Of a stretch of DNA of 18,399 bases, positions 1-6,150 are shown piece after piece. The notes below the pieces were generated by a model that was not told the origin of the DNA, did not search any database, and worked only from the letters and a program-made list of their open reading frames with translations. Each line of letters opens with the position of its first letter. Within the stretch, counting starts at the first letter, position 1. Where the stretch lies: positions 1 to 18,399 of the forward strand of contig JBIOIA010000031.1 of NCBI GenBank assembly GCA_044449445.1, in the 5' to 3' direction. A program made the position numbers and the translations under genes. This stretch comes from DASXPG01 sp044449445. Lineage in GTDB: Bacteria > Gemmatimonadota > Gemmatimonadetes > Gemmatimonadales > JACORV01.

Positions 1-807
1 GGCCGCGCCGCGGCCCGGCGTGCCCCCGATTCTCCTCGTGCACGGCACGTTCTCCAATCGCCGCTTCTTTCTCGGCGCCAAAGGCCGCGGGCTCGCCCAC
101 TGGCTCGCCGAGCGTGGCTTCGACGCCTGGGTCGGGGAGCTGCGGGGTCACGGCCGCTCCGGCGAGCAGGGCCGCGCGTCCGCGTGGCGCTTCGAGGACT
201 GGATCCGCCGCGACGCGCCGGCCCTGGTGCGCGCCGTCCTGGACGCGACCGGCGCGGACCGCGTGGTGTGGATCGGCCACAGCGCGGGCGGAGTCATCGC
301 CGCCGCCTTCGCCGGGCTCGGCCATCCGGAGTCGGCGCGCATCGCGGCCATCGTGATGGCGGGCGCGCCGGCGCCGACCAGGCCCGGCGCGTGGCATGTC
401 CCGCTCGCCGCCCTGGGCTACGGCGTCACACGCGTGTTCGGCCGCTTTCCCGCGCGGCTGCTGCGCATCGGCCCCGAGGACGAGCACCGCGGCATCATGG
501 GTCAGTGGATGGAGTGGAACCTGCGCGGCCGCTGGGTCGGCACGGACGGCACCGACTACCTCGCCGCGGCCGCGCGCGTGAGGGCGCCGGTGCTGCCGTG
601 GCCGGAGCCGGCGACCTCATCGCCCCGCCCTCAGCCTGCAACGACCTGCTCGAATCGTTAGGCGGCGGGGACCAGACACTGCTGGTGTGCGGTCGCAGGA
701 ACGGCTTCAGCGAGAACTTCACGCACAATCGCACGATCGTCAGCACCGCCGCGCGAGCCGAGATCTGGCCGCGCATCGCCGACTGGATCGAGCACCGGTT
801 CCGCTGA
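1..807 (+). CDS. Alpha/beta-fold hydrolase, 5' end outside window, frameshifted near base 595
   Basis: This is a serine hydrolase of the alpha/beta-hydrolase superfamily; the substrate cannot be told. The reading frame is already open at base 2 and reads into the strand before the oxyanion motif LLVHGTFSN, so the GTG at 20 is probably internal and the true start lies upstream. The nucleophile elbow GHSAGG has its Ser codon at 281-283. The frame that holds these motifs ends in unrelated sequence at 661. The natural C-terminus continues in the next frame: the acid Asp in GAGDLIAPP (613-615), the catalytic His in FTHNR (724-726) and the end WPRIADWIEHRFR, stop 805-807. The switch falls at VRAPVL, where one G seems missing from gtgctg[g]ccgtggcc at about 595. 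All three triad residues survive once the frame is restored. Either the gene is a recent pseudogene or the assembly has an indel. The stop overlaps the next start (TGATG). Confidence 0.8.
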   Translation, partial: GRAAARRAPDSPRARHVLQSPLLSRRQRPRARPLARRAWLRRLGRGAAGSRPLRRAGPRVRVALRGLDPPRRAGPGARRPGRDRRGPRGVDRPQRGRSHRRRLRRARPSGVGAHRGHRDGGRAGADQARRVACPARRPGLRRHTRVRPLSRAAAAHRPRGRAPRHHGSVDGVEPARPLGRHGRHRLPRRGRAREGAGAAVAGAGDLIAPPSACNDLLESLGGGDQTLLVCGRRNGFSENFTHNRTIVSTAARAEIWPRIADWIEHRFR

Positions 808-1493
808 TGGACGCGCTGCTGCTCGACTACAACGGCGTCATCGTGGACGACGAGCCGGTCCATTTCCTCGCCCTGAAGGACGTCCTCGTGGACCGCGGCA
901 TCGGGTTGACCGAAGCCGCCTACTACGAGGACTTCGTGGGCACGGACGACCGGGCCGCGTTCCGGAAGGCGTTCGCGCGCGCCGGCAGGGACCTCGCGCC
1001 GGATGCCCTCGGCGAGCTCGTCGCGCGCAAAGCCGCGCGCTACGCCGAGCTGGCGGGCGGCAACCTCGCGCTGGTTCCGGGCGTGGGCGCGTTCGTGCGG
1101 GCAGCCGAAGGCCGGGCGCGGATCGCCGTGGCGAGCGGCGCGCTGCGCCACGAAATCGAGCAGGGCCTCGCTCTGGCGGGGATCCGGGACCTCGTCGGCG
1201 CGATCGTCAGCCAGGAGGACACCCATACCACCAAGCCGGATCCCGCCGGATTCCGGCTCGCCCTCGCGCGGCTGGCCGACCGCGAACCGGGCGAGACGTG
1301 GCGCGCCCTGGCCGTCGAGGACTCGCCGCCCGGCCTGCTGGCCGCCCGCGCCCTGGGCGCCGGCTGTCTCATGTTGACCACTTCGTACCCGGCGGGGGCG
1401 CTTGCCGGGGCGGACCTTACGTGGGATACCTTCGAAGGACACGCGCCGGCGGAGCTCGAGCCGCTGTGGCGCCCCGTGGAGGTGAGACCGTGA
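807..1493 (+). CDS. HAD-superfamily hydrolase (subfamily IA, beta-phosphoglucomutase/phosphatase-like)
   Basis: The 228-residue protein has the four HAD motifs in order. Motif I is LLLDYNGVIVDDE with the nucleophile Asp7, motif II is IAVASG with Ser110, motif III is Lys143 in TTKPDPAGF, and motif IV is VEDSPPG (Glu171, Asp172), followed by the usual GLLAARALGAGCLML segment. A helical cap lies between motifs I and II, as in beta-phosphoglucomutase and phosphoglycolate-phosphatase relatives. In family members the Asp is transiently phosphorylated by a phosphorylated small metabolite; the actual substrate is unknown here. The second acid of motif I, normally Asp in DxD and the general acid/base, is Asn9, which is unusual for a phosphatase. 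ATG 807 overlaps the hydrolase stop (805-807), so translation is probably coupled. An upstream extension of this frame is only antisense-like shadow and was discarded. Confidence 0.88.
   Translation: MDALLLDYNGVIVDDEPVHFLALKDVLVDRGIGLTEAAYYEDFVGTDDRAAFRKAFARAGRDLAPDALGELVARKAARYAELAGGNLALVPGVGAFVRAAEGRARIAVASGALRHEIEQGLALAGIRDLVGAIVSQEDTHTTKPDPAGFRLALARLADREPGETWRALAVEDSPPGLLAARALGAGCLMLTTSYPAGALAGADLTWDTFEGHAPAELEPLWRPVEVRP
1478..1485 (+). promoter_or_regulatory. Strong Shine-Dalgarno fixing the ygfZ start
   Basis: GGAGGTGA lies inside the 3' end of the HAD gene, with its GGAGG core 7 bases before GTG 1490. It decides the start of the next gene at the GTGA overlap rather than any upstream in-frame codon. 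Confidence 0.7.
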
Positions 1494-2491
1494 CGCATGC
1501 CGCCGTACCGCCCGTGCCGCAGGGCGCCGCCGCTCTGGAAGAGTGGCGCGCGCTCGAGTCGGGCGCGGTCGTGGTCCGGCGTGACGATTCGGCCGCGCTG
1601 CGCCTGACCGGCACCGGCCGGATCGCGTGCCTCCAGGGACTCGTCACGTGCGACGTCGTGAAGCCGGGCGACGGCACGAGGCTGTTCGGCGCGCTGCTCA
1701 CCAACAAGGGCATGATCGTCGCGCCGCTGTGGATCGCGCGGCTCGAGGACCAGATCGTGATCGAGCTGCCGGCCGAGGTCGCGCCGGCCGTCATGGAGAT
1801 CCTGGTCCGCTCGCTGCCGCCGCGCCTGTGCCGCGCCGAAGACATCAGCGCGACCCACGCTGCGATCGGCGTGTACGGCGCGCGTGCCGGCGAGGTGCTC
1901 GGCCGCGTGCTCGGCGAGGCGCCGACCGCGGGCGCCGCGCTCGCGCCCTGGGCCAACGGCCGAGCGGTCGTCGCGGCGAGTGTCGCGCGCGGCGCGGTCG
2001 GATGGGACGTCGTCCTGCCCGCGGCCCTGTCCCGCGCGTTCGTGGATGACCTGCTCGCGAACGGCGCGCGCACCGGCGGCGCTGCGCTGCTCGAGGTGTG
2101 CCGCATCGAGGCCGGCATTCCACGCCTCGGCGCGGAGATCGACGACCGGACGCTGCCGCAGGAGGTGCGCTGCGAGGAGTTGGGCGCGATCTCCTATACC
2201 AAGGGCTGTTACCTCGGCCAGGAGACGGTCGCGCGCATCCACTTCCGCGGCCACGCCAACCGGCGGCTCGCCGCGCTCGCGCTCGATCGCGCGCCGCCGC
2301 GCGCACCCCTCGCCCTGCTACGGGACGGGCGCGGCGTCGGACGGCTGACCAGCGCCGCGTGGAGCAACACCGTGGACGCGTGGATCGGGCTCGGAGTGGT
2401 GCGCAGCGAGGTCGAGGATGGCGCGAGCCTCCAGCTCGACGCGGGCGGCGAGGCAACGGTGCGACTGGCGAGCTGGCTCCGCGCGCCGTGA
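1490..2491 (+). CDS. ygfZ: Folate-binding protein YgfZ (Fe-S cluster assembly/repair, GcvT-like)
   Basis: YgfZ is a tetrahydrofolate-binding cytoplasmic protein, related to glycine-cleavage T protein, that supports synthesis or repair of certain Fe-S enzymes. The diagnostic C-terminal motif is present as YTKGCYLGQETVAR, with K238-G-C240-Y matching the family's KGCYxGQE, whose Cys is essential in E. coli. The N-terminal half carries the GcvT-like LRLTGTGRIACLQGLVTCDV and GALLTNKGMIVAPLWIARL. The length of 333 residues is normal for the family. GTG 1490 forms a GTGA overlap with the HAD stop and has a strong Shine-Dalgarno. The downstream epimerase overlaps by four bases in the same way. A possible client, a 4Fe-4S molybdoenzyme, lies in the window at 4040, but no sequence feature links them. 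Confidence 0.93.
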   Translation: MTHAAVPPVPQGAAALEEWRALESGAVVVRRDDSAALRLTGTGRIACLQGLVTCDVVKPGDGTRLFGALLTNKGMIVAPLWIARLEDQIVIELPAEVAPAVMEILVRSLPPRLCRAEDISATHAAIGVYGARAGEVLGRVLGEAPTAGAALAPWANGRAVVAASVARGAVGWDVVLPAALSRAFVDDLLANGARTGGAALLEVCRIEAGIPRLGAEIDDRTLPQEVRCEELGAISYTKGCYLGQETVARIHFRGHANRRLAALALDRAPPRAPLALLRDGRGVGRLTSAAWSNTVDAWIGLGVVRSEVEDGASLQLDAGGEATVRLASWLRAP

Positions 2492-3489
2492 AGGTGTTCG
2501 TGACCGGCGGGACGGGTCTCGTCGGCAGCCACATCATCCAGCAACTCATCGCTCGCGGCGACGCCGTGCTCGCCCTCGCACGCTCCGATGCGGCGGCGGA
2601 GCGCCTGAAAGAACTCGGCGCCGTGCCGCTGCCGGGCGACCTTCTGGATCCCGCCGCGCTGCACCGCGGCGTCGAGGCCTCGGACGCCACCGTGCACACG
2701 GCCGCCGTCGTGCTCTCGCGCGGCGGATGGGACCGCTACCACGCCGCCAACGTCGTCCCCACCGAAAGCCTCGCGCGCGCCGCCGGCCGAGCCGGCCGGC
2801 GCCTCGTCCACATCTCGTCGGTCGCCGTGTACGGCCGGCGTACCACCTACGACGGCGGCGCCTCGAGCGTCACCGAGGACTTCGGGCTCGCGCGGCCGCT
2901 GTTCCCCGGCGATCACTACGCACGCTCGAAACGTGAGGCGGAGCTCGCGCTGTGGAAGGTGTGCGAGGAGACCGGCCTCCGGGCGGTAGCGCTCAGGCCG
3001 TGCGTGATCTACGGCGAACGCGACCGCACGTTCGCGATCCGCGTGGCGCGCGTGGTGCGTCGCGGCATCGCGATGCAGATCGGGGACGGCGCCAACCGGC
3101 TCTCCGTCGTGTACGCGGGCAACGTCGCCGCCGCCGCGCTCCTGGCGCTCGATCGGCCGGGCGTCTCCGGGCCGTTCAACGTGGCGAACGACGGCGCGCT
3201 GACCCAGCGCGCGTTTCTCGAGCGCTTCGCCTCCGGACTCGGCGTCAGGCTGCGGGTGATCCGCGTGCCGAACGCACTCGCGTGGAACGCGGCGCTGGCA
3301 CTCGACTCGATCGCGCGACTCGTGCGCCCGTCCGCCCCGATGGCGACGCTCAAGACCGCGGTGCAGTTCCTCTCCGCTTCGAATCCCTTCGTCTCATCGC
3401 GCGCCGAGCGCGAGCTGGGCTGGAAACCGGTCGTGAGCGCGGACGAGGCGACCGAACGCACCGGGCGCTGGTTCAGGAACCAGGCCTGA
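2488..3489 (+). CDS. NAD(P)-dependent epimerase/dehydratase (extended SDR, 3-beta-HSD-like)
   Basis: The protein is an extended short-chain dehydrogenase/reductase of 333 residues. The Rossmann dinucleotide loop VTGGTGLVGSH sits at residues 5-14 (TGxxGxxG). HISSVAVYG supplies the active-site Ser (about 110-111), and HYARSK supplies the YxxxK pair Tyr144 and Lys148. LRPCVIYGERD and the NVANDGALTQRAFLE segment are typical of the NDP-sugar epimerase and 3-beta-hydroxysteroid dehydrogenase/isomerase-like group. The helical stretch near 255-295 (LAWNAALALDSIARLVRP) resembles the C-terminal part of the 3-beta-HSD-like group. The substrate, a nucleotide sugar, sterol-like or other hydroxy compound, cannot be resolved. 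GTG 2488 overlaps the ygfZ stop as GTGA without a clear separate Shine-Dalgarno, suggesting coupling. This is the last gene of the left operon. Confidence 0.88.
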   Translation: MKVFVTGGTGLVGSHIIQQLIARGDAVLALARSDAAAERLKELGAVPLPGDLLDPAALHRGVEASDATVHTAAVVLSRGGWDRYHAANVVPTESLARAAGRAGRRLVHISSVAVYGRRTTYDGGASSVTEDFGLARPLFPGDHYARSKREAELALWKVCEETGLRAVALRPCVIYGERDRTFAIRVARVVRRGIAMQIGDGANRLSVVYAGNVAAAALLALDRPGVSGPFNVANDGALTQRAFLERFASGLGVRLRVIRVPNALAWNAALALDSIARLVRPSAPMATLKTAVQFLSASNPFVSSRAERELGWKPVVSADEATERTGRWFRNQA

Positions 3490-3498
3490 AAAGCACGA

Positions 3499-3524
3499 GG
3501 ACCCGGAGCATCAGCCCCGGGTCC
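3499..3524. terminator. Intrinsic-type hairpin between convergent genes, T-run on the minus side
   Basis: An 8-bp perfect stem, GGACCCGG (3499-3506) with CCGGGTCC (3517-3524), has a 10-base loop. It stands between the epimerase stop (3489) and the convergent lipoprotein stop (3549). On the minus strand it is followed by TCGTGCTTTT, so the short T-run fits termination of the lipoprotein transcript best. On the plus strand there is no T-run. A second hairpin, GAACCGC/GCGGTTC with a 3-base loop at 3534-3550, reaches into the lipoprotein stop codon. Confidence 0.55.
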
Positions 3525-3548
3525 CCGTGAACCGAACCGCGGCGCGGT

Positions 3549-3776
3549 TCAGTCGCTCTTCTTGGCACCAGCCTTCATCTCACCCTTCTTCATGCCGCCC
3601 TTCGCGGTGTCGGCCTTCATCGCGCCCTTCGACGTATCCATCGCCATCTTCGATGAATCCATCGCGGGAGCGGCAGCCGCTGCCGGGGCCGCTGCGGGAG
3701 TCGAGGCCGGAGCCTCTTCGCCCTTCTTGCACGCAACGAGGGCCACAATTGCTAGGGCCAGTGCGACGCGCTTCAT
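3549..3776 (-). CDS. Small low-complexity lipoprotein (hypothetical)
   Basis: This is a 75-residue precursor beginning MKRVALALAIVALVACKKGEE. It has a short basic start, a hydrophobic core and a lipobox LVAC, predicting lipid attachment at Cys16 and a mature protein of about 60 residues. The mature part has an Ala/Pro-rich linker (APASTPAAAPAAAAAPA) and then Met/Lys/Ser/Asp-rich near-repeats: MDSSK, MDTSK, MKADTAK, MKKGEMKAG. Enzymatic motifs are absent and I do not recognise a function; a flexible envelope or metal/peptidoglycan-contacting role is only a guess. The start ATG at 3776 has AAGGAG six bases upstream and a promoter about 85 bases upstream. The frame is open further upstream to 3872, but that ATG lies inside the promoter and the extension has no signal-peptide character. 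The gene is alone on the minus strand. Confidence 0.8.
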   Translation of the reverse strand: MKRVALALAIVALVACKKGEEAPASTPAAAPAAAAAPAMDSSKMAMDTSKGAMKADTAKGGMKKGEMKAGAKKSD

Positions 3777-3780
3777 TGAA

Positions 3781-3787
3781 TCTCCTT
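3781..3787 (-). promoter_or_regulatory. Shine-Dalgarno of the small lipoprotein gene
   Basis: On the minus strand the sequence reads AAGGAGATTCAATG, a near-ideal site. It selects ATG 3776 over the upstream in-frame ATG at 3872. Confidence 0.75.
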
Positions 3788-3860
3788 GAACTTTGAATGT
3801 AGACCAGCGGGAGCGATCCTGAGGTCCGTGCGCCGCTGCCGCCGGCCTCAACCGGCCGAA

Positions 3861-3888
3861 AAAGTAGCACAAGCCCTTGCCATGTCAA
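3861..3888 (-). promoter_or_regulatory. Sigma70-type promoter for the lipoprotein gene
   Basis: The minus strand has a perfect -35 TTGACA (3888-3883). A 16-base spacer separates it from TACTTT (3866-3861), which is preceded by TG one base earlier, an extended -10 arrangement (TGCTACTTT). The predicted start of transcription is near 3854, leaving an untranslated leader of nearly 80 bases before ATG 3776. The stretch is markedly AT-richer than the surroundings. Confidence 0.55.
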
Positions 3889-4039
3889 GGTCTTAGGTCA
3901 CTTGGACCGGGCCCGAACGGAGGCCCTGCGGACGCTCGAAACGTACCCGAACCCCGCATGGTCGTTTCCGACAAGCCTTTGAGCCGGCATGGCTTGCAGG
4001 GGCGTTGCGGCAGGGCCATCGCGCTCCTACCGTTCACGC

Positions 4040-6130
4040 ATGCCCGAACGCCGGATCGTGCGGGGCGCCTGCCCGCACGACTGCCCCGACACCTGCGCCA
4101 TGCTCGTCACGATCGAGCGCAATGGCGGCCGCCAGTGGACGGCGGTGGACGTGAAGGGCGACCCGGATCATCCCGTTACGCGCGGCTTCCTGTGCGCGAA
4201 AGTCGATCGCTACCTCGAACGCACCTATCACCCGGAACGGCTGACCCGGCCGCTGAAGCGGTCCGGCGCGAAGGGCCAGGGGCGCTTCCAGCCCGTGTCG
4301 TGGGACGAGGCCCTGGACCTCGTGGCCGCGCGGCTCAAGGCGGTCGTCTCGCAGCACGGCCCGCAGGCCGTGCTGCCGTATTCCTACGCGGGCACGATGG
4401 GCCTGATCCAGGGCTCCTCGATGGACAGGCGCTTCTTCCATCGGTTAGGCGCCTCGCTGCTCGACCGTACGATCTGTTCGTCGGCCGGAGGCGTCGCGCT
4501 GGAGATGACGCTCGGCGCGAAGATCGGAACCGACACCGAGCAGATCGCCGACGCGCAGCTGATCCTCATCTGGGGCAGCAACACGCTGACGTCGAACCCG
4601 CACCTGTGGCCGTTCGCGCGCGCGGCGCGCGAGAAGGGCGCCCGGATCGTCGCGATCGACCCGCTGACCACGCGCACCACCGAGCAATGCGACCAGCACA
4701 TCATGGTGCGGCCCGGCACCGACGCGGCGCTCGCCCTCGGCATGATGCACGTGCTGTTCGCCGAGCAGCTCGCGGATCGCGACTACCTCGCGAAGCACAC
4801 GCTCGGCGCGGGCCAGCTGGAGGCGCGCGCGCGCGAGTTCACGCCCGCGCGCGTCGCGGAGATCTGCGAGATCCCGGAGCGCGTCGTCGTGGAGCTCGCG
4901 CGCGAGTACGGCCGGGCAAGACCGGCGTTCATCCGCGTCAACTACGGGCTCCAGCGCCACTACGGCGGCGGCATGGCCGTGCGCGCGATCGCGGCGCTGC
5001 CCGCGGTGGCCGGCCACTGGCGTCTCCCGGCCGGCGGCGTGCAGCTCTCGACGAGCGCGGCCTTCAAGTTCGACAAGCAGGCGCTCGAGAAGCCGGAGCT
5101 CTCGCCGCCCTCCACGCGCACGATCAACATGAGCCGGCTCGCCGAGGCGCTGAACGCGGAGGGCGCCGGCGTGGGCGGCCCACAGGTCGCCGCGTGCGTC
5201 GTGTACAACTCGAACCCCGGCGCGGTCGCGCCCGACCGCGCGCGGGTGCGCCAGGGTTTTTCGCGCGCGGACCTGTTCCTCGTCGTGCTCGATCACTTCC
5301 TGACCGACACCGCGATGTTCGCCGACGTCGTGCTGCCCGCGACGACGCAGCTCGAGCACTGGGACCTGCACGGCGCCTACGGCCACTACTACGTCACGCT
5401 CAACCAGCCCAGCATCGAGCCGGTGGGCGAGGCGCTGCCCAACAGCGAGATCTTCCGCCGGCTCGCCGCGCGCATGGGATTCACCGAGCCGTGCTTCAGG
5501 GATAGCGACGAGGACATGATCCGCCAGGCCCTGGGCGGCGGCCACGGGAATCTCGCGGGCATTTCGTTCGAAGAGCTGAAGGAAAAGGGCTGGATGCGGC
5601 TCGCGCTGCCCACGCCGTTCGCGCCGTACGCCGAGGGCTCTTTCGCGACGCCCTCCGGCAAGTGCGAGCTGTTCTCGGAGCGCCTGGAGAAGCTGGGGCT
5701 GGACCCCGTGCCGACCTGGCTGCCGCCCAGGGAATCCCGCGAGAGCGCGCCCGACCTCGCCCGGCGCTTTCCGCTGACGCTGCTCTCGCCGCCGGCGCAC
5801 CAGTTCCTCAACTCCACGTTCGTCAACGTGGACTCGCTGCGGAAGAAGGCGGGCTCGCCGACGCTCCGGCTCCATCCCGACGACGCCGCCCCGCGCGGCA
5901 TCAGCGACGGGCTCCAGGTGCGGATCTTCAACGATCGGGGCGGATTCCGCGCCACGGCCGTCGTCACCGCCGAGGTCAAGCGCGGCGTCGTGCAGGCGCC
6001 GTCCATCTGGTGGGGGCGCTTCGCGCAGGACGGAATGAACGCGAACGAGACCACGTCGGTCGCCCTGACCGACATGGGCCGCGGGGCGACGTTCTACGAC
6101 AACCTCGTCGAGGTCGCGCCGGCCGACTGA
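4040..6130 (+). CDS. Molybdopterin-dependent oxidoreductase with N-terminal 4Fe-4S site
   Basis: This large cytoplasmic redox enzyme of the DMSO-reductase superfamily (696 residues) binds bis-MGD molybdenum or tungsten and one Fe-S cluster. The N-terminus RGACPHDCPDTC places Cys11, Cys15 and Cys19, and GFLCAKV gives Cys52, the usual 4Fe-4S ligand set. The YHPERLTRPLKRSG segment is the typical linker. Cys146 in RTICSSAGG is at about the position of the metal ligand in related Cys enzymes, though this is not certain. IWGSNTLTSNPH, VVLPATTQLEHWD and the C-terminal barrel (FPLTLLSPPAHQFLNS... DMGRGATFYDNLVEV) are family landmarks. There is no Tat signal, and no electron-transfer or membrane subunit lies nearby, so the reaction is unknown. 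The start is uncertain: ATG 4040 begins just before the cluster domain, ATG 3989 is possible, and neither has a good Shine-Dalgarno. The gap 3889-4039 shows nothing else I can support. Confidence 0.92.
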   Translation: MPERRIVRGACPHDCPDTCAMLVTIERNGGRQWTAVDVKGDPDHPVTRGFLCAKVDRYLERTYHPERLTRPLKRSGAKGQGRFQPVSWDEALDLVAARLKAVVSQHGPQAVLPYSYAGTMGLIQGSSMDRRFFHRLGASLLDRTICSSAGGVALEMTLGAKIGTDTEQIADAQLILIWGSNTLTSNPHLWPFARAAREKGARIVAIDPLTTRTTEQCDQHIMVRPGTDAALALGMMHVLFAEQLADRDYLAKHTLGAGQLEARAREFTPARVAEICEIPERVVVELAREYGRARPAFIRVNYGLQRHYGGGMAVRAIAALPAVAGHWRLPAGGVQLSTSAAFKFDKQALEKPELSPPSTRTINMSRLAEALNAEGAGVGGPQVAACVVYNSNPGAVAPDRARVRQGFSRADLFLVVLDHFLTDTAMFADVVLPATTQLEHWDLHGAYGHYYVTLNQPSIEPVGEALPNSEIFRRLAARMGFTEPCFRDSDEDMIRQALGGGHGNLAGISFEELKEKGWMRLALPTPFAPYAEGSFATPSGKCELFSERLEKLGLDPVPTWLPPRESRESAPDLARRFPLTLLSPPAHQFLNSTFVNVDSLRKKAGSPTLRLHPDDAAPRGISDGLQVRIFNDRGGFRATAVVTAEVKRGVVQAPSIWWGRFAQDGMNANETTSVALTDMGRGATFYDNLVEVAPAD

Positions 6131-6150
6131 GAAGCGGTACCTTTCCCGTC

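Noticed and set aside
595..600. Programmed ribosomal frameshifting in the hydrolase
   Set aside because: There is no slippery heptamer, stimulatory stem or internal Shine-Dalgarno at the site; a missing base explains the switch more simply.
3909..3926. Small inverted repeat GGGCC/GGCCC upstream of the molybdoenzyme as an operator or riboswitch
   Set aside because: A 5-bp GC stem is expected by chance in this composition and no conserved riboswitch elements (for example a molybdenum-cofactor RNA) could be recognised.
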